Source: Promethearchaeota archaeon (GTDB lineage Archaea; Asgardarchaeota; Lokiarchaeia; Sigyniarchaeales; SOKP01). From it: a stretch of DNA of 64,000 nt. Shown here piece by piece: positions 27,468-37,160 of the stretch; positions within the stretch are counted from its first letter, which is position 1, and each line of letters starts with the position of its first letter. The stretch lies in NCBI GenBank assembly GCA_019057795.1, contig JAHLWS010000075.1:1-64000 (forward strand), given 5' to 3'. Below the pieces are notes generated by a model. That model saw nothing but the letters and a program-made list of their open reading frames with translations. It made no database searches and had not been told where the DNA came from. The position numbers and the translations under genes are program-made.

Positions 27468-28667
27468 TTAATACCGTTTGTTTAATTTTTCTAACAGATT
27501 TTTTTTCCGCCTAAGTTTCTTTTTAAGCTCATTAAGAGCGTCAGCGACCGCAAAATCGTAAGGAGAAACCTTTTTTTCAGCAGCTCCTTGAATTACTTCA
27601 AATGTTTTTTCTGTGATTTTTGATTTAATATATTCAAAAATTTCTTCTGCGTTTTTCGCAACTTTACTCACTAAAATTGCTAAAACCTCTCCAGCATTGG
27701 CTACAAAATCAGGGAATGGGATAATACCCTTCTCGTTTAATGCGTCTGTAATACCTTTCGCGTATGGAATATTTGCTGCAGGAACTAATGCAACTGCGTT
27801 GATTTTATCTATATTTTTTTGATTTATTACGTCTGGACGCGCTCCTGGAATTATGAAATCAGTGCGATACTCTGAAGATAATTCAAATAGGCGTTCTTTT
27901 GGAATTTTGATAAGGTTTTTGCTAATATAATGGTTAATTAAATCGTCTCCATACTCCAACTTTAACTTTAGTAATTCTTCAATATTTAGGCCGTCTTCGT
28001 CAAAGATAGCACCATTAATAGTTGAAACTCCCGTTAGAGTAAAACCCAATTCGTTCAAACTCATAGCTAAAGCAGTTCCTACTTTACCAAAACCCTCTAA
28101 TATTACTTTTGGCTTTTTAGAAGTATCAAGTTTTTTATTAGTTATTTTTTCTAAGTTATTATAGATTATTTCTAAACAATATATTACTCCATAACCCGTA
28201 AATAATTCTTCCACGGGAACCCCCAGTTTTACCATACCAATCTTTTTTGGCGCTAAGTTTGGCACGCCCATTACTTTAAACATTTTTAATAAATCATCGC
28301 CATTGGTTCCCATATCTGGACCAGGATAATAGATGTCGTTTTTAATAAAAGGTTCTATTGATTTTGCAAAGCTTGTAAGTAAAATTTCTTTTTTTTCCTT
28401 GTCAAGAGGATCGCCCCATATACCTGCTTTTGCCCCTCCAAGTTTCATCCTATAAGCGCAGAATTTAAGCGACATTGCCCGGGATAATCTAATCATCTCG
28501 TCAAGCGAAATATCGGGGGCAAGTCTTACTCCTCCGGCGGGGATTCCGTAAGCAGAATTGTCTATAACTAAAACTGCGTTTAAATCCGTTGAAGGGTTTT
28601 TTAGAATGATAATTTTTTCGGGTCCTATCTCATCTAACAACGAGTAATCGCTAATACTAAAATCCAT
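27468..28667 (-). CDS. Glu/Leu/Phe/Val-family dehydrogenase
   Basis: 399 residues, ATG. The substrate domain has PAGGVRLAPDISLDEM, then MSLKFCAYRMKLGGAKAGI with the family's lysines, and GPDMGTN. The Rossmann domain begins near 190 with PKVILEGFGKVGTALA (GxGxxG type). A later VPAANIPYAKG block matches the family. The enzyme deaminates an amino acid to a 2-oxo acid with NAD(P)+. The size fits Glu or Leu dehydrogenases; which amino acid cannot be read from sequence. A Lys/Arg-rich tail (LKKKLRRKKNLLEKLNKRY) is unusual. Confidence 0.88.
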   Translation of the reverse strand: MDFSISDYSLLDEIGPEKIIILKNPSTDLNAVLVIDNSAYGIPAGGVRLAPDISLDEMIRLSRAMSLKFCAYRMKLGGAKAGIWGDPLDKEKKEILLTSFAKSIEPFIKNDIYYPGPDMGTNGDDLLKMFKVMGVPNLAPKKIGMVKLGVPVEELFTGYGVIYCLEIIYNNLEKITNKKLDTSKKPKVILEGFGKVGTALAMSLNELGFTLTGVSTINGAIFDEDGLNIEELLKLKLEYGDDLINHYISKNLIKIPKERLFELSSEYRTDFIIPGARPDVINQKNIDKINAVALVPAANIPYAKGITDALNEKGIIPFPDFVANAGEVLAILVSKVAKNAEEIFEYIKSKITEKTFEVIQGAAEKKVSPYDFAVADALNELKKKLRRKKNLLEKLNKRY

Positions 28668-28846
28668 CTTTAATTAATCCTCGAAAATTTTTTAAAATAA
28701 GAAATAATTGATTAATAATTTGATTGGCTTCCTTAAATACTTTTAAATTAGCGTTAAGTTAGTATACTTTCCTATTTTTTGAAAATTTTGTCAAATATTG
28801 AAGCTAAATTTGTAACCTTTTTTTATTATCACTAATTTTAGTCCTT

Positions 28847-30136
28847 ATGGAAAATAAAAAGCCAACTTTGTTCGATGTATATCCGAATTTAGAGGGAAAA
28901 GTTCCTTGGATCTCAATATTAACGGGAATACCTTCTAATGTTGATAGGTTAACAGAACTAGAAAGTTACTTGAAATTGAACGATGGCGAAATATATATTA
29001 AGCGTGACGACAAAGATCATAAAATATATGGTGGCAACAAACTCAGAAAGTTTGAATTTATTTTTGGAGAGGCTCTAAAGAAAAAAAAGAAAGGTATAAT
29101 AACTTTGGGAGGTATTGGTACAAATCACGGAACTGCTTGTGCAATTGTAGCGAAAGAACTGGATTTAAAGTGTGAATTATTTTTATCCCTTCAACCAATA
29201 TCTTGGCATGTTCAGCGTTCTCTCCTTTTATTCCATTATTTTGGGGCAAAATTACATTTTACTAAGATGTTTGAACTTGGTGTTCTCAAAAGCTTGTTGT
29301 TTAGAATGTTTCACCCGAAGTATTATTTAATGTCGATTGGTGGATCACCCATCTTTGGAATTGGAACGCCATTAGGAAGTATAGGCTTTATTAATGCGAT
29401 TTTTGAATTAAAAAATCAAATTGATGAAGGGATTCTACCTGAACCAGATATTATTTTTGTAGCAGCAGGATCAACCGGAACATCAGCAGGTCTCACTGCC
29501 GGTTGTAAGCTCTTAGGATTAAAAACTAAAGTATATCCTGTTAATGTTTCTAGGGATATTGTTGTTAACCCAAAAAACCTAATTAAAATCGCAAATAAAT
29601 CCATTAAATATTTAAGAAAACGAGATAAATCTATACCGGATGTCCAAGTTAATGAAGGTGATTTTGAAATGATTAAGGGATATTTGGGTTCTAATTACGG
29701 CGTGAAAACAGTTAAGGGGCAAAACGCGGTAGATTTAGTTTACGAACTGGAGGGGAAAAAGCTAGGCTTCAAATTAGAAACGACTTATACGGGAAAAGCG
29801 ATGGCAGCAATGTTTGATTTTTTTGAAAAAGAAGAAAATAAATCTAAGAAAGTTCTTTTCTGGAACACATATAATTCGAACGATTTGGATAAATATCTTA
29901 GAGAAATTGAATTTGATTACGAAAAGCTACCAAAAAAATTTCATAAGTATTACGAGCAACAAGCCTTCCAATGTTGGCGTCTTGCAAATTGTCCCGAAGA
30001 AGTGCGAATAGAATGTCCTGCGTATCTAAACCATGAATATAGGTTCTGGAAAGTTGCTGAGTGCAAGCTTCCCGAGGAAAAGAAAATAGAAGTTCAAGAA
30101 AAAGTGAGAAAGGTTATTGAGTTAGAAGATGCTTAA
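28847..30136 (+). CDS. PLP enzyme of the D-cysteine desulfhydrase/ACC deaminase family, with Cys-rich tail
   Basis: 429 residues, ATG. Residues 40-330 are the fold-type II PLP domain: KRDDKDHKIYGGNKLRKFEF with the PLP lysine in GGNKLRK, TLGGIGTNHGTA, and VAAGSTGTSAGLTAG (phosphate-binding). Family members open D-cysteine or aminocyclopropane carboxylate. The final 75 residues are an addition with spaced cysteines: FQCWRLANCPEEVRIECPAY, then KVAECK. That resembles the small CW/CPA cysteine modules attached to some archaeal regulatory or Fe-S proteins and may bind a metal or cluster. The substrate is not determined. Confidence 0.8.
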   Translation: MENKKPTLFDVYPNLEGKVPWISILTGIPSNVDRLTELESYLKLNDGEIYIKRDDKDHKIYGGNKLRKFEFIFGEALKKKKKGIITLGGIGTNHGTACAIVAKELDLKCELFLSLQPISWHVQRSLLLFHYFGAKLHFTKMFELGVLKSLLFRMFHPKYYLMSIGGSPIFGIGTPLGSIGFINAIFELKNQIDEGILPEPDIIFVAAGSTGTSAGLTAGCKLLGLKTKVYPVNVSRDIVVNPKNLIKIANKSIKYLRKRDKSIPDVQVNEGDFEMIKGYLGSNYGVKTVKGQNAVDLVYELEGKKLGFKLETTYTGKAMAAMFDFFEKEENKSKKVLFWNTYNSNDLDKYLREIEFDYEKLPKKFHKYYEQQAFQCWRLANCPEEVRIECPAYLNHEYRFWKVAECKLPEEKKIEVQEKVRKVIELEDA

Positions 30137-30218
30137 TCAATTTTTTTTAACTAAAGATCAAATTCTTCTATAAGTTGTTTTGAAGGGTTGGCCGGTTTGA
30201 TATGTATTCGATTTATAT

Positions 30219-31718
30219 TTAATTAGACTTTAACTCTTTGATATTAGAAACAATTCTTTTGAGTAATTCATATATTTTTCCAACATCAGAAATCTTTAAT
30301 CTTTCGCTCGGAGAATGCAGCCCCTCCACTGTGGGACCAAGTGATACCATTTGAAGTCCTGAAATCTTAGTACTAATCATTCCAGTTTCTAATCCCCCAT
30401 GAATAATGTTAGTTTTTATGGGTTTTTCCATTAAGGTATCATATTGTTTTTTAACATATTCTAAAAACTTAGATTCAAGATCTGGTAACCATTCTGGTAA
30501 AACAGGTCTTAAAAAAACACTCCAACATCCAAGTTCTCCTAGTTGATTCATAGAAACACAAAATGAGTCCAATTCACTTCTTATTATACTACGAGGATAA
30601 AGCCAAATAATTTCTTTATCGTTTTCAGTGTTAACGATGGCAAGATTATTTGAACTTTCTACAAATCTCTCATAAATATGGGATTTTTTAAGCACACCAT
30701 GAGGGATTATATGAGTAGTCGATATCAATAATCTTGAATCCTCATTTGACAAATAATTATCGGGAGAAACTTTCTTATTTTCAATTTTAAGGTTAGGTTC
30801 AAATTTCTCATAATATTGATAAATTGAAGAGATTTCTTCATTTAACAATTCTTCAAATTTCTCGTGATCTTTTACATTTATCCCAAATTTTATTAAAGAT
30901 TTAGCCGGGATGACATTTGATTTAGTACCACCTTGCCATTTACAGACATAAATTTCCATTTCTTGATGGATTTTTGATAAAATTCTACTAACTAACTTAT
31001 TTGCATTAGCTCTAGGTAAGTGAATATCTCCTCCCGAATGGCCACTTAATAGTCCATGAACTAAAAGTTCATAGAATTCCAAATCATCGCTTTCTTTATA
31101 TTCTTTCCGGGTAAATTTTTTTGAAAACCTTACTCTTCTTCCACAAACAGAACCAATTACAATTTCTTCGAGAGGTCCACCATCTAAATTAACCATTAAT
31201 TTACTTTCTATACTAAGTTTTGAAGGATCTAATAAGGTTGCTCCATCAAAACCATCTTCTTCATTCACAGTTAATAAAACTTCAATGGGTCCGTGGGATT
31301 CAATTGAAGTATCAACTAAAATAGCTATCGCGAATGCAACTCCAATACCATCGTCAGCACCTAGTGTAGTTCCATCTGCATCAACCCATTCATTATTTTT
31401 TTGAATGCGTAGTGGTATCCCTTTATTAGTGAAATCAAAACCTTCGAGCTTATCAGTTTCACAAACCATATCAAGGTGAGCTTGAAGCAGTATTGGTGGA
31501 TTTGATTCTAATCCTGAAGTTGCAGGTTTCTTGATTAATATATTTCCAACATCATCTTGAAATAATTTGTAATCAATATTATTAGATTTGCCAGCCTCTA
31601 ATATAAAATCTTTTATCACTTCACGGATTCTTTCTTCATGTCTAGAAGGTCTTGGGGTATTTGCTATTATTTCAAAAATATCCCATACAATTTTAGGTTT
31701 TAAATTTTCTAATACCAT
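30219..31718 (-). CDS. pepD: Aminoacyl-histidine dipeptidase (PepD, M20 family)
   Basis: 499 residues, ATG, the typical PepD length. Landmarks: PRPSRHEERI near the N-terminus, QAHLDMVCE (metal His and Asp), GTTLGADDGIGVA (bridging Asp), LTVNEEDGFDGA (catalytic Glu pair) and HGGLETGM near 440. Di-zinc cytosolic peptidases of this type release amino acids from dipeptides. With the permease, the dehydrogenase and the M20 and M28 peptidases later in the window it fits a peptide- and amino-acid-using lifestyle. Confidence 0.93.
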   Translation of the reverse strand: MVLENLKPKIVWDIFEIIANTPRPSRHEERIREVIKDFILEAGKSNNIDYKLFQDDVGNILIKKPATSGLESNPPILLQAHLDMVCETDKLEGFDFTNKGIPLRIQKNNEWVDADGTTLGADDGIGVAFAIAILVDTSIESHGPIEVLLTVNEEDGFDGATLLDPSKLSIESKLMVNLDGGPLEEIVIGSVCGRRVRFSKKFTRKEYKESDDLEFYELLVHGLLSGHSGGDIHLPRANANKLVSRILSKIHQEMEIYVCKWQGGTKSNVIPAKSLIKFGINVKDHEKFEELLNEEISSIYQYYEKFEPNLKIENKKVSPDNYLSNEDSRLLISTTHIIPHGVLKKSHIYERFVESSNNLAIVNTENDKEIIWLYPRSIIRSELDSFCVSMNQLGELGCWSVFLRPVLPEWLPDLESKFLEYVKKQYDTLMEKPIKTNIIHGGLETGMISTKISGLQMVSLGPTVEGLHSPSERLKISDVGKIYELLKRIVSNIKELKSN

Positions 31719-31839
31719 TATTATCCTTTAATTAGCTATTTATTATAGTTTTTTATGTTAATAGATTATATAACATAAGATATATTTTAATGCAAAATCT
31801 TTTAATTTTGAATAGTAAAAATGATTTTATTAGTTTAAT

Positions 31840-32790
31840 ATGTTGTTAACATATTTTTTATTGTTCCTTATGATTTTTTTATGGGGTTTCTCTTTTATAG
31901 TTGTTGATATCGCTATGGATTTTGTACCTCCGCTCTCAATTGCTTTATATAGACTAATAATTGCCGCAATTTCTATGATTATTGTTGATTGGTATTTAAT
32001 AAAAAAAAAAAATAAGCCCATGACTAATTCTTTAATAGAAAGAGAAGATGAGAGTTCTAATAAACAATATTGGTTGTTTATATTTTTAGCAAGTTTAGCA
32101 GGAGTGTCTTTATATCTTTTTATAATCTACTCGGCTATTGATTTGATAGGTCCGTCAATACCGGTATTTTCAGATTGTTTGATTAACCCTATCCTTATTA
32201 CAATTATTGCTCTTGTTGTTTTCAAAGAAAAGTTAAGCAAGAAAAAAATAATAGGTTTCGCTATAGCCTCTTTTGGAGCATTTTTATTAATAACGGGAGG
32301 TAATTTAGGAGTTCTTCAACCGGATTCACCCAATTTTTTAGGATATATCCTTTCTCTTTTAGCTCCTTTAAGCTGGACAAGTTATACGATCGTTATAAAA
32401 AAATTGAAAAAATACAATAGATTCAAGTCTGATTTTCAAAATCTTAAAAATATCTCAATATTTGGATGTTTAGAATTATTTCTCTTTGTTATTTTTAGTA
32501 ATCAATTTGATGTGTTTCTTAATAATATCTTAAATGTCGTTGTGTTTCTGTGCGCTTTATACCTCGCTTTAGGACCTTTCGTAATTGGTTATTACATTTG
32601 GAATTTTTCTCTCAAGAAGCTAAAATCTTCAAATGTTGCATCGTTTTTGTACTTGCAACCGTTTTTGACCTTAATTTTATCAATCATCTTTCAGCGCGAC
32701 GATGCTATCGGCTTATGGAATATAATGGGAGGGTTTGTTGTAATGATAGCAATAATGATAATTAACTATAAAAAAACAAATTCCTTCTAA
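31840..32790 (+). CDS. EamA/DMT-family transporter
   Basis: 316 residues, ATG. About ten membrane segments in two EamA repeats, for example LMIFLWGFSFIVVDIAMDFV at the start and the conserved WTSYTIVIKKL at the repeat junction. It exports metabolites or amino acids; the substrate is unknown. It is divergent from pepD, with about 120 bases between start codons. Confidence 0.85.
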   Translation: MLLTYFLLFLMIFLWGFSFIVVDIAMDFVPPLSIALYRLIIAAISMIIVDWYLIKKKNKPMTNSLIEREDESSNKQYWLFIFLASLAGVSLYLFIIYSAIDLIGPSIPVFSDCLINPILITIIALVVFKEKLSKKKIIGFAIASFGAFLLITGGNLGVLQPDSPNFLGYILSLLAPLSWTSYTIVIKKLKKYNRFKSDFQNLKNISIFGCLELFLFVIFSNQFDVFLNNILNVVVFLCALYLALGPFVIGYYIWNFSLKKLKSSNVASFLYLQPFLTLILSIIFQRDDAIGLWNIMGGFVVMIAIMIINYKKTNSF

Positions 32791-32930
32791 TTGAACAAGT
32801 TTCGAAAGGTTTGAGTTCTTTTAAATTAATTTCCTTTACCAATTCTGATAAAAAACTTTTTATACCGAAATTAATTGAAGTACTTATAATATTTTGCTAA
32901 CTAAATGAAAGAAAAGAAGTGGAAAAGATT

Positions 32931-33698
32931 ATGGAAGATATTGTCTTATATGAAAAACAAGGGAATATTGGAAAGATAACTCTAAATAAGCCAGAACAAA
33001 GGAATACAATAGATATACAGGTTCTCAAAAAGTTAATAGGTTTCTTTAAACAAAGCGCTGAAAATGGCGATGTATGCGTTATCTATGCTGCTAACGGGAA
33101 ACACTTTACTGTTGGTGCTGATTTGAAATATGGCTATGATTTACTTACTAATAAAGAAAAATTGGCTGAAGCCATTGAATTTCTTGAATCTTGGCAAATT
33201 CTTACTCGAGCTATGTTAGCACATCCAGGAATAATAATTGTTGGATATCACGGCTGGGTAATTGGGGGAGGTTTTGAGCATACACTTGTATGTGACTTGA
33301 AAATTGCCGCAACGGATACACGAATCATGTTGCCAGAAGTAGGAGTTGGACTTTTCTTTTCAAACGCGTCTACAAAGTTATTACCTAGAATTGTTGGGGA
33401 AACTCGAGCAAAACAGATTATGCTTCTTGGAAATGAGATCTCTGCTGAAGAGGCTTTAAATATAGGCCTAGTAAATCAAGTTTGTAAACCAGAAGGCCTA
33501 AATCGTATTTTAAAAAAAACTGCGAACATGATAGTTTCAAGAGGCCACCTTGCTCTTCAGTATACAAAGAAGTTTATAAATGAAAACCAAGATTTAAGTA
33601 TTGAATCCGTTTTAGCACGCGAATCAATAGCAATGATTACAACTGGGCAGTCTGAAGAACTTAAAAAAAGACTTGAAAAATTTGTTAAGAAAGAGTAA
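32931..33698 (+). CDS. Enoyl-CoA hydratase/isomerase family protein
   Basis: About 255 residues. I prefer the ATG at 32931 over the in-frame GTG at 32919, because family proteins begin close to MEDIVLYEKQGNIGKITLNKP. Oxyanion-hole blocks KHFTVGADL and HGWVIGGGFE are present. Both catalytic glutamates of hydratases are in place: GGGFE and LPEVGVG. The usual PGxGG after the second Glu is FSNAS here. It would hydrate an enoyl-CoA in fatty-acid or butyrate metabolism. It lies next to a hotdog thioesterase and 4-hydroxybutyryl-CoA dehydratase, though those are on the other strand. Confidence 0.88.
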   Translation: MEDIVLYEKQGNIGKITLNKPEQRNTIDIQVLKKLIGFFKQSAENGDVCVIYAANGKHFTVGADLKYGYDLLTNKEKLAEAIEFLESWQILTRAMLAHPGIIIVGYHGWVIGGGFEHTLVCDLKIAATDTRIMLPEVGVGLFFSNASTKLLPRIVGETRAKQIMLLGNEISAEEALNIGLVNQVCKPEGLNRILKKTANMIVSRGHLALQYTKKFINENQDLSIESVLARESIAMITTGQSEELKKRLEKFVKKE

Positions 33699-33708
33699 AG
33701 AATTGTAA

Positions 33709-34161
33709 TTATTGATTAAAATCTCTGAAAAAATCAGTTATTTTGATTAAATTTTTGTTATTCATATCCATAATTAATCTCACAATTATTCCTTTTACTA
33801 GGAGCGTATCTTTTGATTTATTGTTTTTATAACAATCCATCGCAAGAGTTATAGAAGTATTTCCTACTTTTATGACCCGAGTGTGAATAAGAATTTTATC
33901 ACCGAAAGTAGCCGATCTTAAATATTCAATTTCAACCTTTCTAACTGGAAAAACGATCCCTTCTTTATGTAGCGCACCACAATCTTTATTAAGCTTTTGT
34001 ACAAAACTTATGAAGCCATCATCAAAATAATTCAGATATTTGTTAGAATGAACAACCTGCATTAAATCAGTATCGTCGACTCTAACTTCAATTTCTTTAA
34101 AATCTTCAATTCCAAGCAGTTTGTCTATTATTATCTTATCTTTCTCATTAACTTCTTTCAT
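33709..34161 (-). CDS. Acyl-CoA thioesterase (4HBT hotdog fold)
   Basis: 150 residues, ATG. The DDTDLMQVVHSNKYLNYFDD stretch (residues 27-46) is the 4-hydroxybenzoyl-CoA thioesterase motif with its catalytic Asp, followed by VRKVEIEYLRSATFGDKI and a final strand pattern of the hotdog fold. It releases CoA from short acyl-CoAs. It faces the enoyl-CoA hydratase tail to tail (10 bases apart) and is 84 bases downstream of the 4-hydroxybutyryl-CoA dehydratase gene on the same strand as that gene's reading direction, so a joint role in C4 acyl-CoA turnover is plausible. Confidence 0.85.
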   Translation of the reverse strand: MKEVNEKDKIIIDKLLGIEDFKEIEVRVDDTDLMQVVHSNKYLNYFDDGFISFVQKLNKDCGALHKEGIVFPVRKVEIEYLRSATFGDKILIHTRVIKVGNTSITLAMDCYKNNKSKDTLLVKGIIVRLIMDMNNKNLIKITDFFRDFNQ

Positions 34162-34245
34162 AATATCTTCATAAACTCTTAACTTAATAACTTAATAATT
34201 TTTAAAAATAATTTAATTGAAAAAAAATAAACTAAAAGCAAGTAT

Positions 34246-35778
34246 TTATTTCTCTAATTTTTTTCCTTTCATAGCTTTTCGAAATTTCTCAAGTTGTTTT
34301 CTAGGAGTAACAGTTGGTCTTTCGTATCTTTTCAATTTTGACTTAATTCCAAAAAGGTACTTAGAAATATTTTTCAATTTCTCAAGATCGTAGCGCATCA
34401 TCATAGTTATAGTTTCCATTGACGGCGACCCTCCACCATGTAAGCCCGCTACCTGTAATAGACCTGCTATTTCTGAAACCGCGAAAGCTTCAATGCCTCT
34501 AAAACAGCGTAAAACATTTTCTGGTTTAACTCTAGGATTTCTTTTCATATATTTCATAGCAAGTTCGCCAACATCTTCAGAGAAGAACGAGCCTTCGTAG
34601 GGTAGTGTTGCAATAAGACCGCCAGAAAGGTCTGCTAGAACTTTATATTCCTCGTAAATCATTTCTCCTGCAAGTCTCCTTCCAGCATTGGTTAAAATCT
34701 CATCCGGAACTTGAGTTCCTGAAGGAGCTTTTTCAGAGTGTTTTGCACTAGATTCGCCAGCAGCAAAAACGAGTTCCGCAGTACCTATAAGGTGAGAAAG
34801 TTTGTCTTGAACATGAGATGATTTTTCAATGCCGTTATATTCTGCAACTAATGCTGCAGCACTCGCTATAACTTCCGTTATGGCAGGCTTACAGCCAGTA
34901 TAACTGTGGCGGTGAAAGTGAGCGAACATAAGTGCTAGAAAGCCAGCATATGCAGTTTGTCTAGGATCTCCATTACCATTTAAAAAAATCCTATCGTTGG
35001 GAACAAAAACATCGTCAAAGATAATAAAAGTCTCAGCATCTCCAAAATTCCCAGCAGGAAATTCCATGTGTTTACTTTTTCTAAAGCTAGCAGGTCTCGT
35101 TAATAGTTTAACTCCATCCCAATCTGTAGGTAATGCAAATGATACGGCGTAATCTTTATCTTCTGGGCCCATATACCTACAAGGGACTACAATCAGCTCA
35201 TCTGCGTATGGTGTGTTTGTAATGCTTTGTTTACACCCTCTAACAACGATTCCATCTTCTCTCGTTTCAATAACCCTTAAATATTGATCTGGGTCTTCTT
35301 GTTCGTGAGGTCTCTTCAAGCGATCTCCTTTAGCATCAGTTTGAGCCGCACTAGCGACCAAATCGTTCTCTTGAAAATATTCTAAATACTTCTTAAACCT
35401 TTCATAGTGATCGGTTCCAAGCGCTTGGTCTAACTCGTATGTAATTACAGAAAGTGCGTTTAAAGCGTCGCATCCCATACACCTTTGAATGCACCCCCCT
35501 ACTCGATGACACAATAATCGCGTCATTAACTGCTTTTTTAAAAGATCATCTTCGCTCTGATGGATGTGGCAAAACCGGTTAATCTTCTTTCCAGTTAAAT
35601 GAGAGGTAGTTACGCATAAATCTTCATATTCCTCGCTATGAGCGCAGTCATAGGTAACTTTTATGATATTTTGACCACCCTGTAATCGAGGGTCATCCCG
35701 ACCTACTAATTCGTCACCAATGTAAATATTTGGCTTCATTTTATATAATCGGGCTAAATAATCTTCAAATGTTTTCAA
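34246..35778 (-). CDS. abfD: 4-hydroxybutyryl-CoA dehydratase (HpaB/AbfD family)
   Basis: 510 residues, ATG. The four Fe-S ligands of the clostridial enzyme are all in register: Cys96 and Cys100 (C-IQR-C spacing, within GGCIQRCMGCDALNA), then His289 and Cys296 in HRHSYTGCKP. The clostridial ligands are Cys99, Cys103, His292 and Cys299. That separates it from flavin monooxygenases of the same fold. It uses FAD and a [4Fe-4S] cluster to convert 4-hydroxybutyryl-CoA to crotonyl-CoA, either in aminobutyrate/succinate fermentation or in a hydroxybutyrate carbon-fixation cycle. The cycle's other enzymes are not in this window. Confidence 0.9.
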   Translation of the reverse strand: MKTFEDYLARLYKMKPNIYIGDELVGRDDPRLQGGQNIIKVTYDCAHSEEYEDLCVTTSHLTGKKINRFCHIHQSEDDLLKKQLMTRLLCHRVGGCIQRCMGCDALNALSVITYELDQALGTDHYERFKKYLEYFQENDLVASAAQTDAKGDRLKRPHEQEDPDQYLRVIETREDGIVVRGCKQSITNTPYADELIVVPCRYMGPEDKDYAVSFALPTDWDGVKLLTRPASFRKSKHMEFPAGNFGDAETFIIFDDVFVPNDRIFLNGNGDPRQTAYAGFLALMFAHFHRHSYTGCKPAITEVIASAAALVAEYNGIEKSSHVQDKLSHLIGTAELVFAAGESSAKHSEKAPSGTQVPDEILTNAGRRLAGEMIYEEYKVLADLSGGLIATLPYEGSFFSEDVGELAMKYMKRNPRVKPENVLRCFRGIEAFAVSEIAGLLQVAGLHGGGSPSMETITMMMRYDLEKLKNISKYLFGIKSKLKRYERPTVTPRKQLEKFRKAMKGKKLEK

Positions 35779-35976
35779 TTTTATTTCCTCTTCCTCTTTA
35801 TAAATTTTTAAATATGTAAATTGTGCTAATTAATAAATAGATTGCTCTTGTTTTTAAAAGGTTTCTCTATGGTTTCCTTGTTCTTTATTATTTAAAACCC
35901 CAAATAACTAATAAATATTTTATTCAGAATTTCTTTTACATAAATAATTTTAGATATAAAATTTGAAGAATTTATC

Positions 35977-37140
35977 ATGAATAGTAAACCAAAAGGTATT
36001 ACAACACCACCAAGTCAAGATGAGCTTTCCAGTCGATTAGAGAAAGTAAGAGCTATGATGATAGAAGAGAATTTGGATTATTACGTGTCATTTGATCCAA
36101 CTAACATATATTATTTAACTAACTTTGCAAACAATGTACACGAGCGTCCATTTATTCTAATTATTGAAAGAGAAGGGACCCCTAAAATGGTGGTTCCACT
36201 CTTAGAAAAGAGTCACATTGAGTCTAGATCTATTGGTGAACTTGAATTTCATAGTTATTTCGAATTTCCAGCTCCCGAAGGAGAAAATTGGTACGATTTA
36301 TATCAAACGCTTATTAAAAAGGATAAAAAAGTAGGAATTGAGGCTGCAATGCCATCTGGGATTGCTGAAAAAACTCCTGGAAAGAAGGTAATTACAGACA
36401 TTATCGATGAGGTGCGAATTGTAAAAACAGATTACGAAATCGGAAGGTCTGTCCATGCTTGTAAAATTATTAATAGAGGACATAAAGAATTACTTAAAAT
36501 TTGCCGTCCTGGAGTGCCAGAATTTGTTTTATATCAGAAAGTCACAGGATTCATGACTTCGAAGATTGTCACAGATATACCAGGTGCAAATTTCATCGTC
36601 TGTAGAACGGTTGGAGCAGTTTGGCCACCCTCATTTTCTCACGATCCGCATATAATTCCAAAACTTTTTGCTGAAATGGAAGAAGGAGGTCCACATGTTT
36701 CCATAGTATACGCTCAGGTAGATGGTTATGGAGTTGAAATAGAAAGAACTTTCTTTTTAGAACATATACCAGAGAAGGCTAAGAAACCTTTCGAAGTAAT
36801 GTTCCAGGCCAGAGAGCTCGCGTATAGCCTTTTAAAACCAGGAACAAATATGGGTGAAATAGATAGTAAAGTAAAAAAGTTTATAACTGAAAAAGGATAT
36901 GGCGACTACGTAATTCACCGCACTGGACATGGGCTTGGAATTACGGGTCATGAAGCACCTTATTTAGCTGAAGGGTACGACAGACCTCTCGAACCAAATA
37001 TGTTAATCAGCGTTGAGCCGGGTATTTACATTCCGGGACTTGGAGGTTTTCGTCATTCTGACTCTGTCTTAATAACCGATGATGGTTATGTTAAATTAAC
37101 GAAAGCTCCAGAAGAACTTGACGACCTAATAATTTCATAA
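35977..37140 (+). CDS. M24 creatinase-like hydrolase, metal site not conserved
   Basis: 387 residues, ATG. An N-terminal creatinase domain (RAMMIEENLDYYVSFDPTNI) precedes the pita-bread domain. The metal-binding set is degraded: the first Asp position is occupied by Ile (within VSIVYAQVDGYG), the second is Glu (VEIERTFF), and the last Glu is Ser (FRHSDSVLIT). The GHGLG His and SVEPG Glu remain. Metal-independent members include creatinase and ectoine hydrolase, so it probably cleaves an amidine or amide C-N bond, not an Xaa-Pro peptide. Divergent from the dehydratase gene. Confidence 0.75.
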   Translation: MNSKPKGITTPPSQDELSSRLEKVRAMMIEENLDYYVSFDPTNIYYLTNFANNVHERPFILIIEREGTPKMVVPLLEKSHIESRSIGELEFHSYFEFPAPEGENWYDLYQTLIKKDKKVGIEAAMPSGIAEKTPGKKVITDIIDEVRIVKTDYEIGRSVHACKIINRGHKELLKICRPGVPEFVLYQKVTGFMTSKIVTDIPGANFIVCRTVGAVWPPSFSHDPHIIPKLFAEMEEGGPHVSIVYAQVDGYGVEIERTFFLEHIPEKAKKPFEVMFQARELAYSLLKPGTNMGEIDSKVKKFITEKGYGDYVIHRTGHGLGITGHEAPYLAEGYDRPLEPNMLISVEPGIYIPGLGGFRHSDSVLITDDGYVKLTKAPEELDDLIIS

Positions 37141-37160
37141 TAAAAAAGATTTATGAAAAG

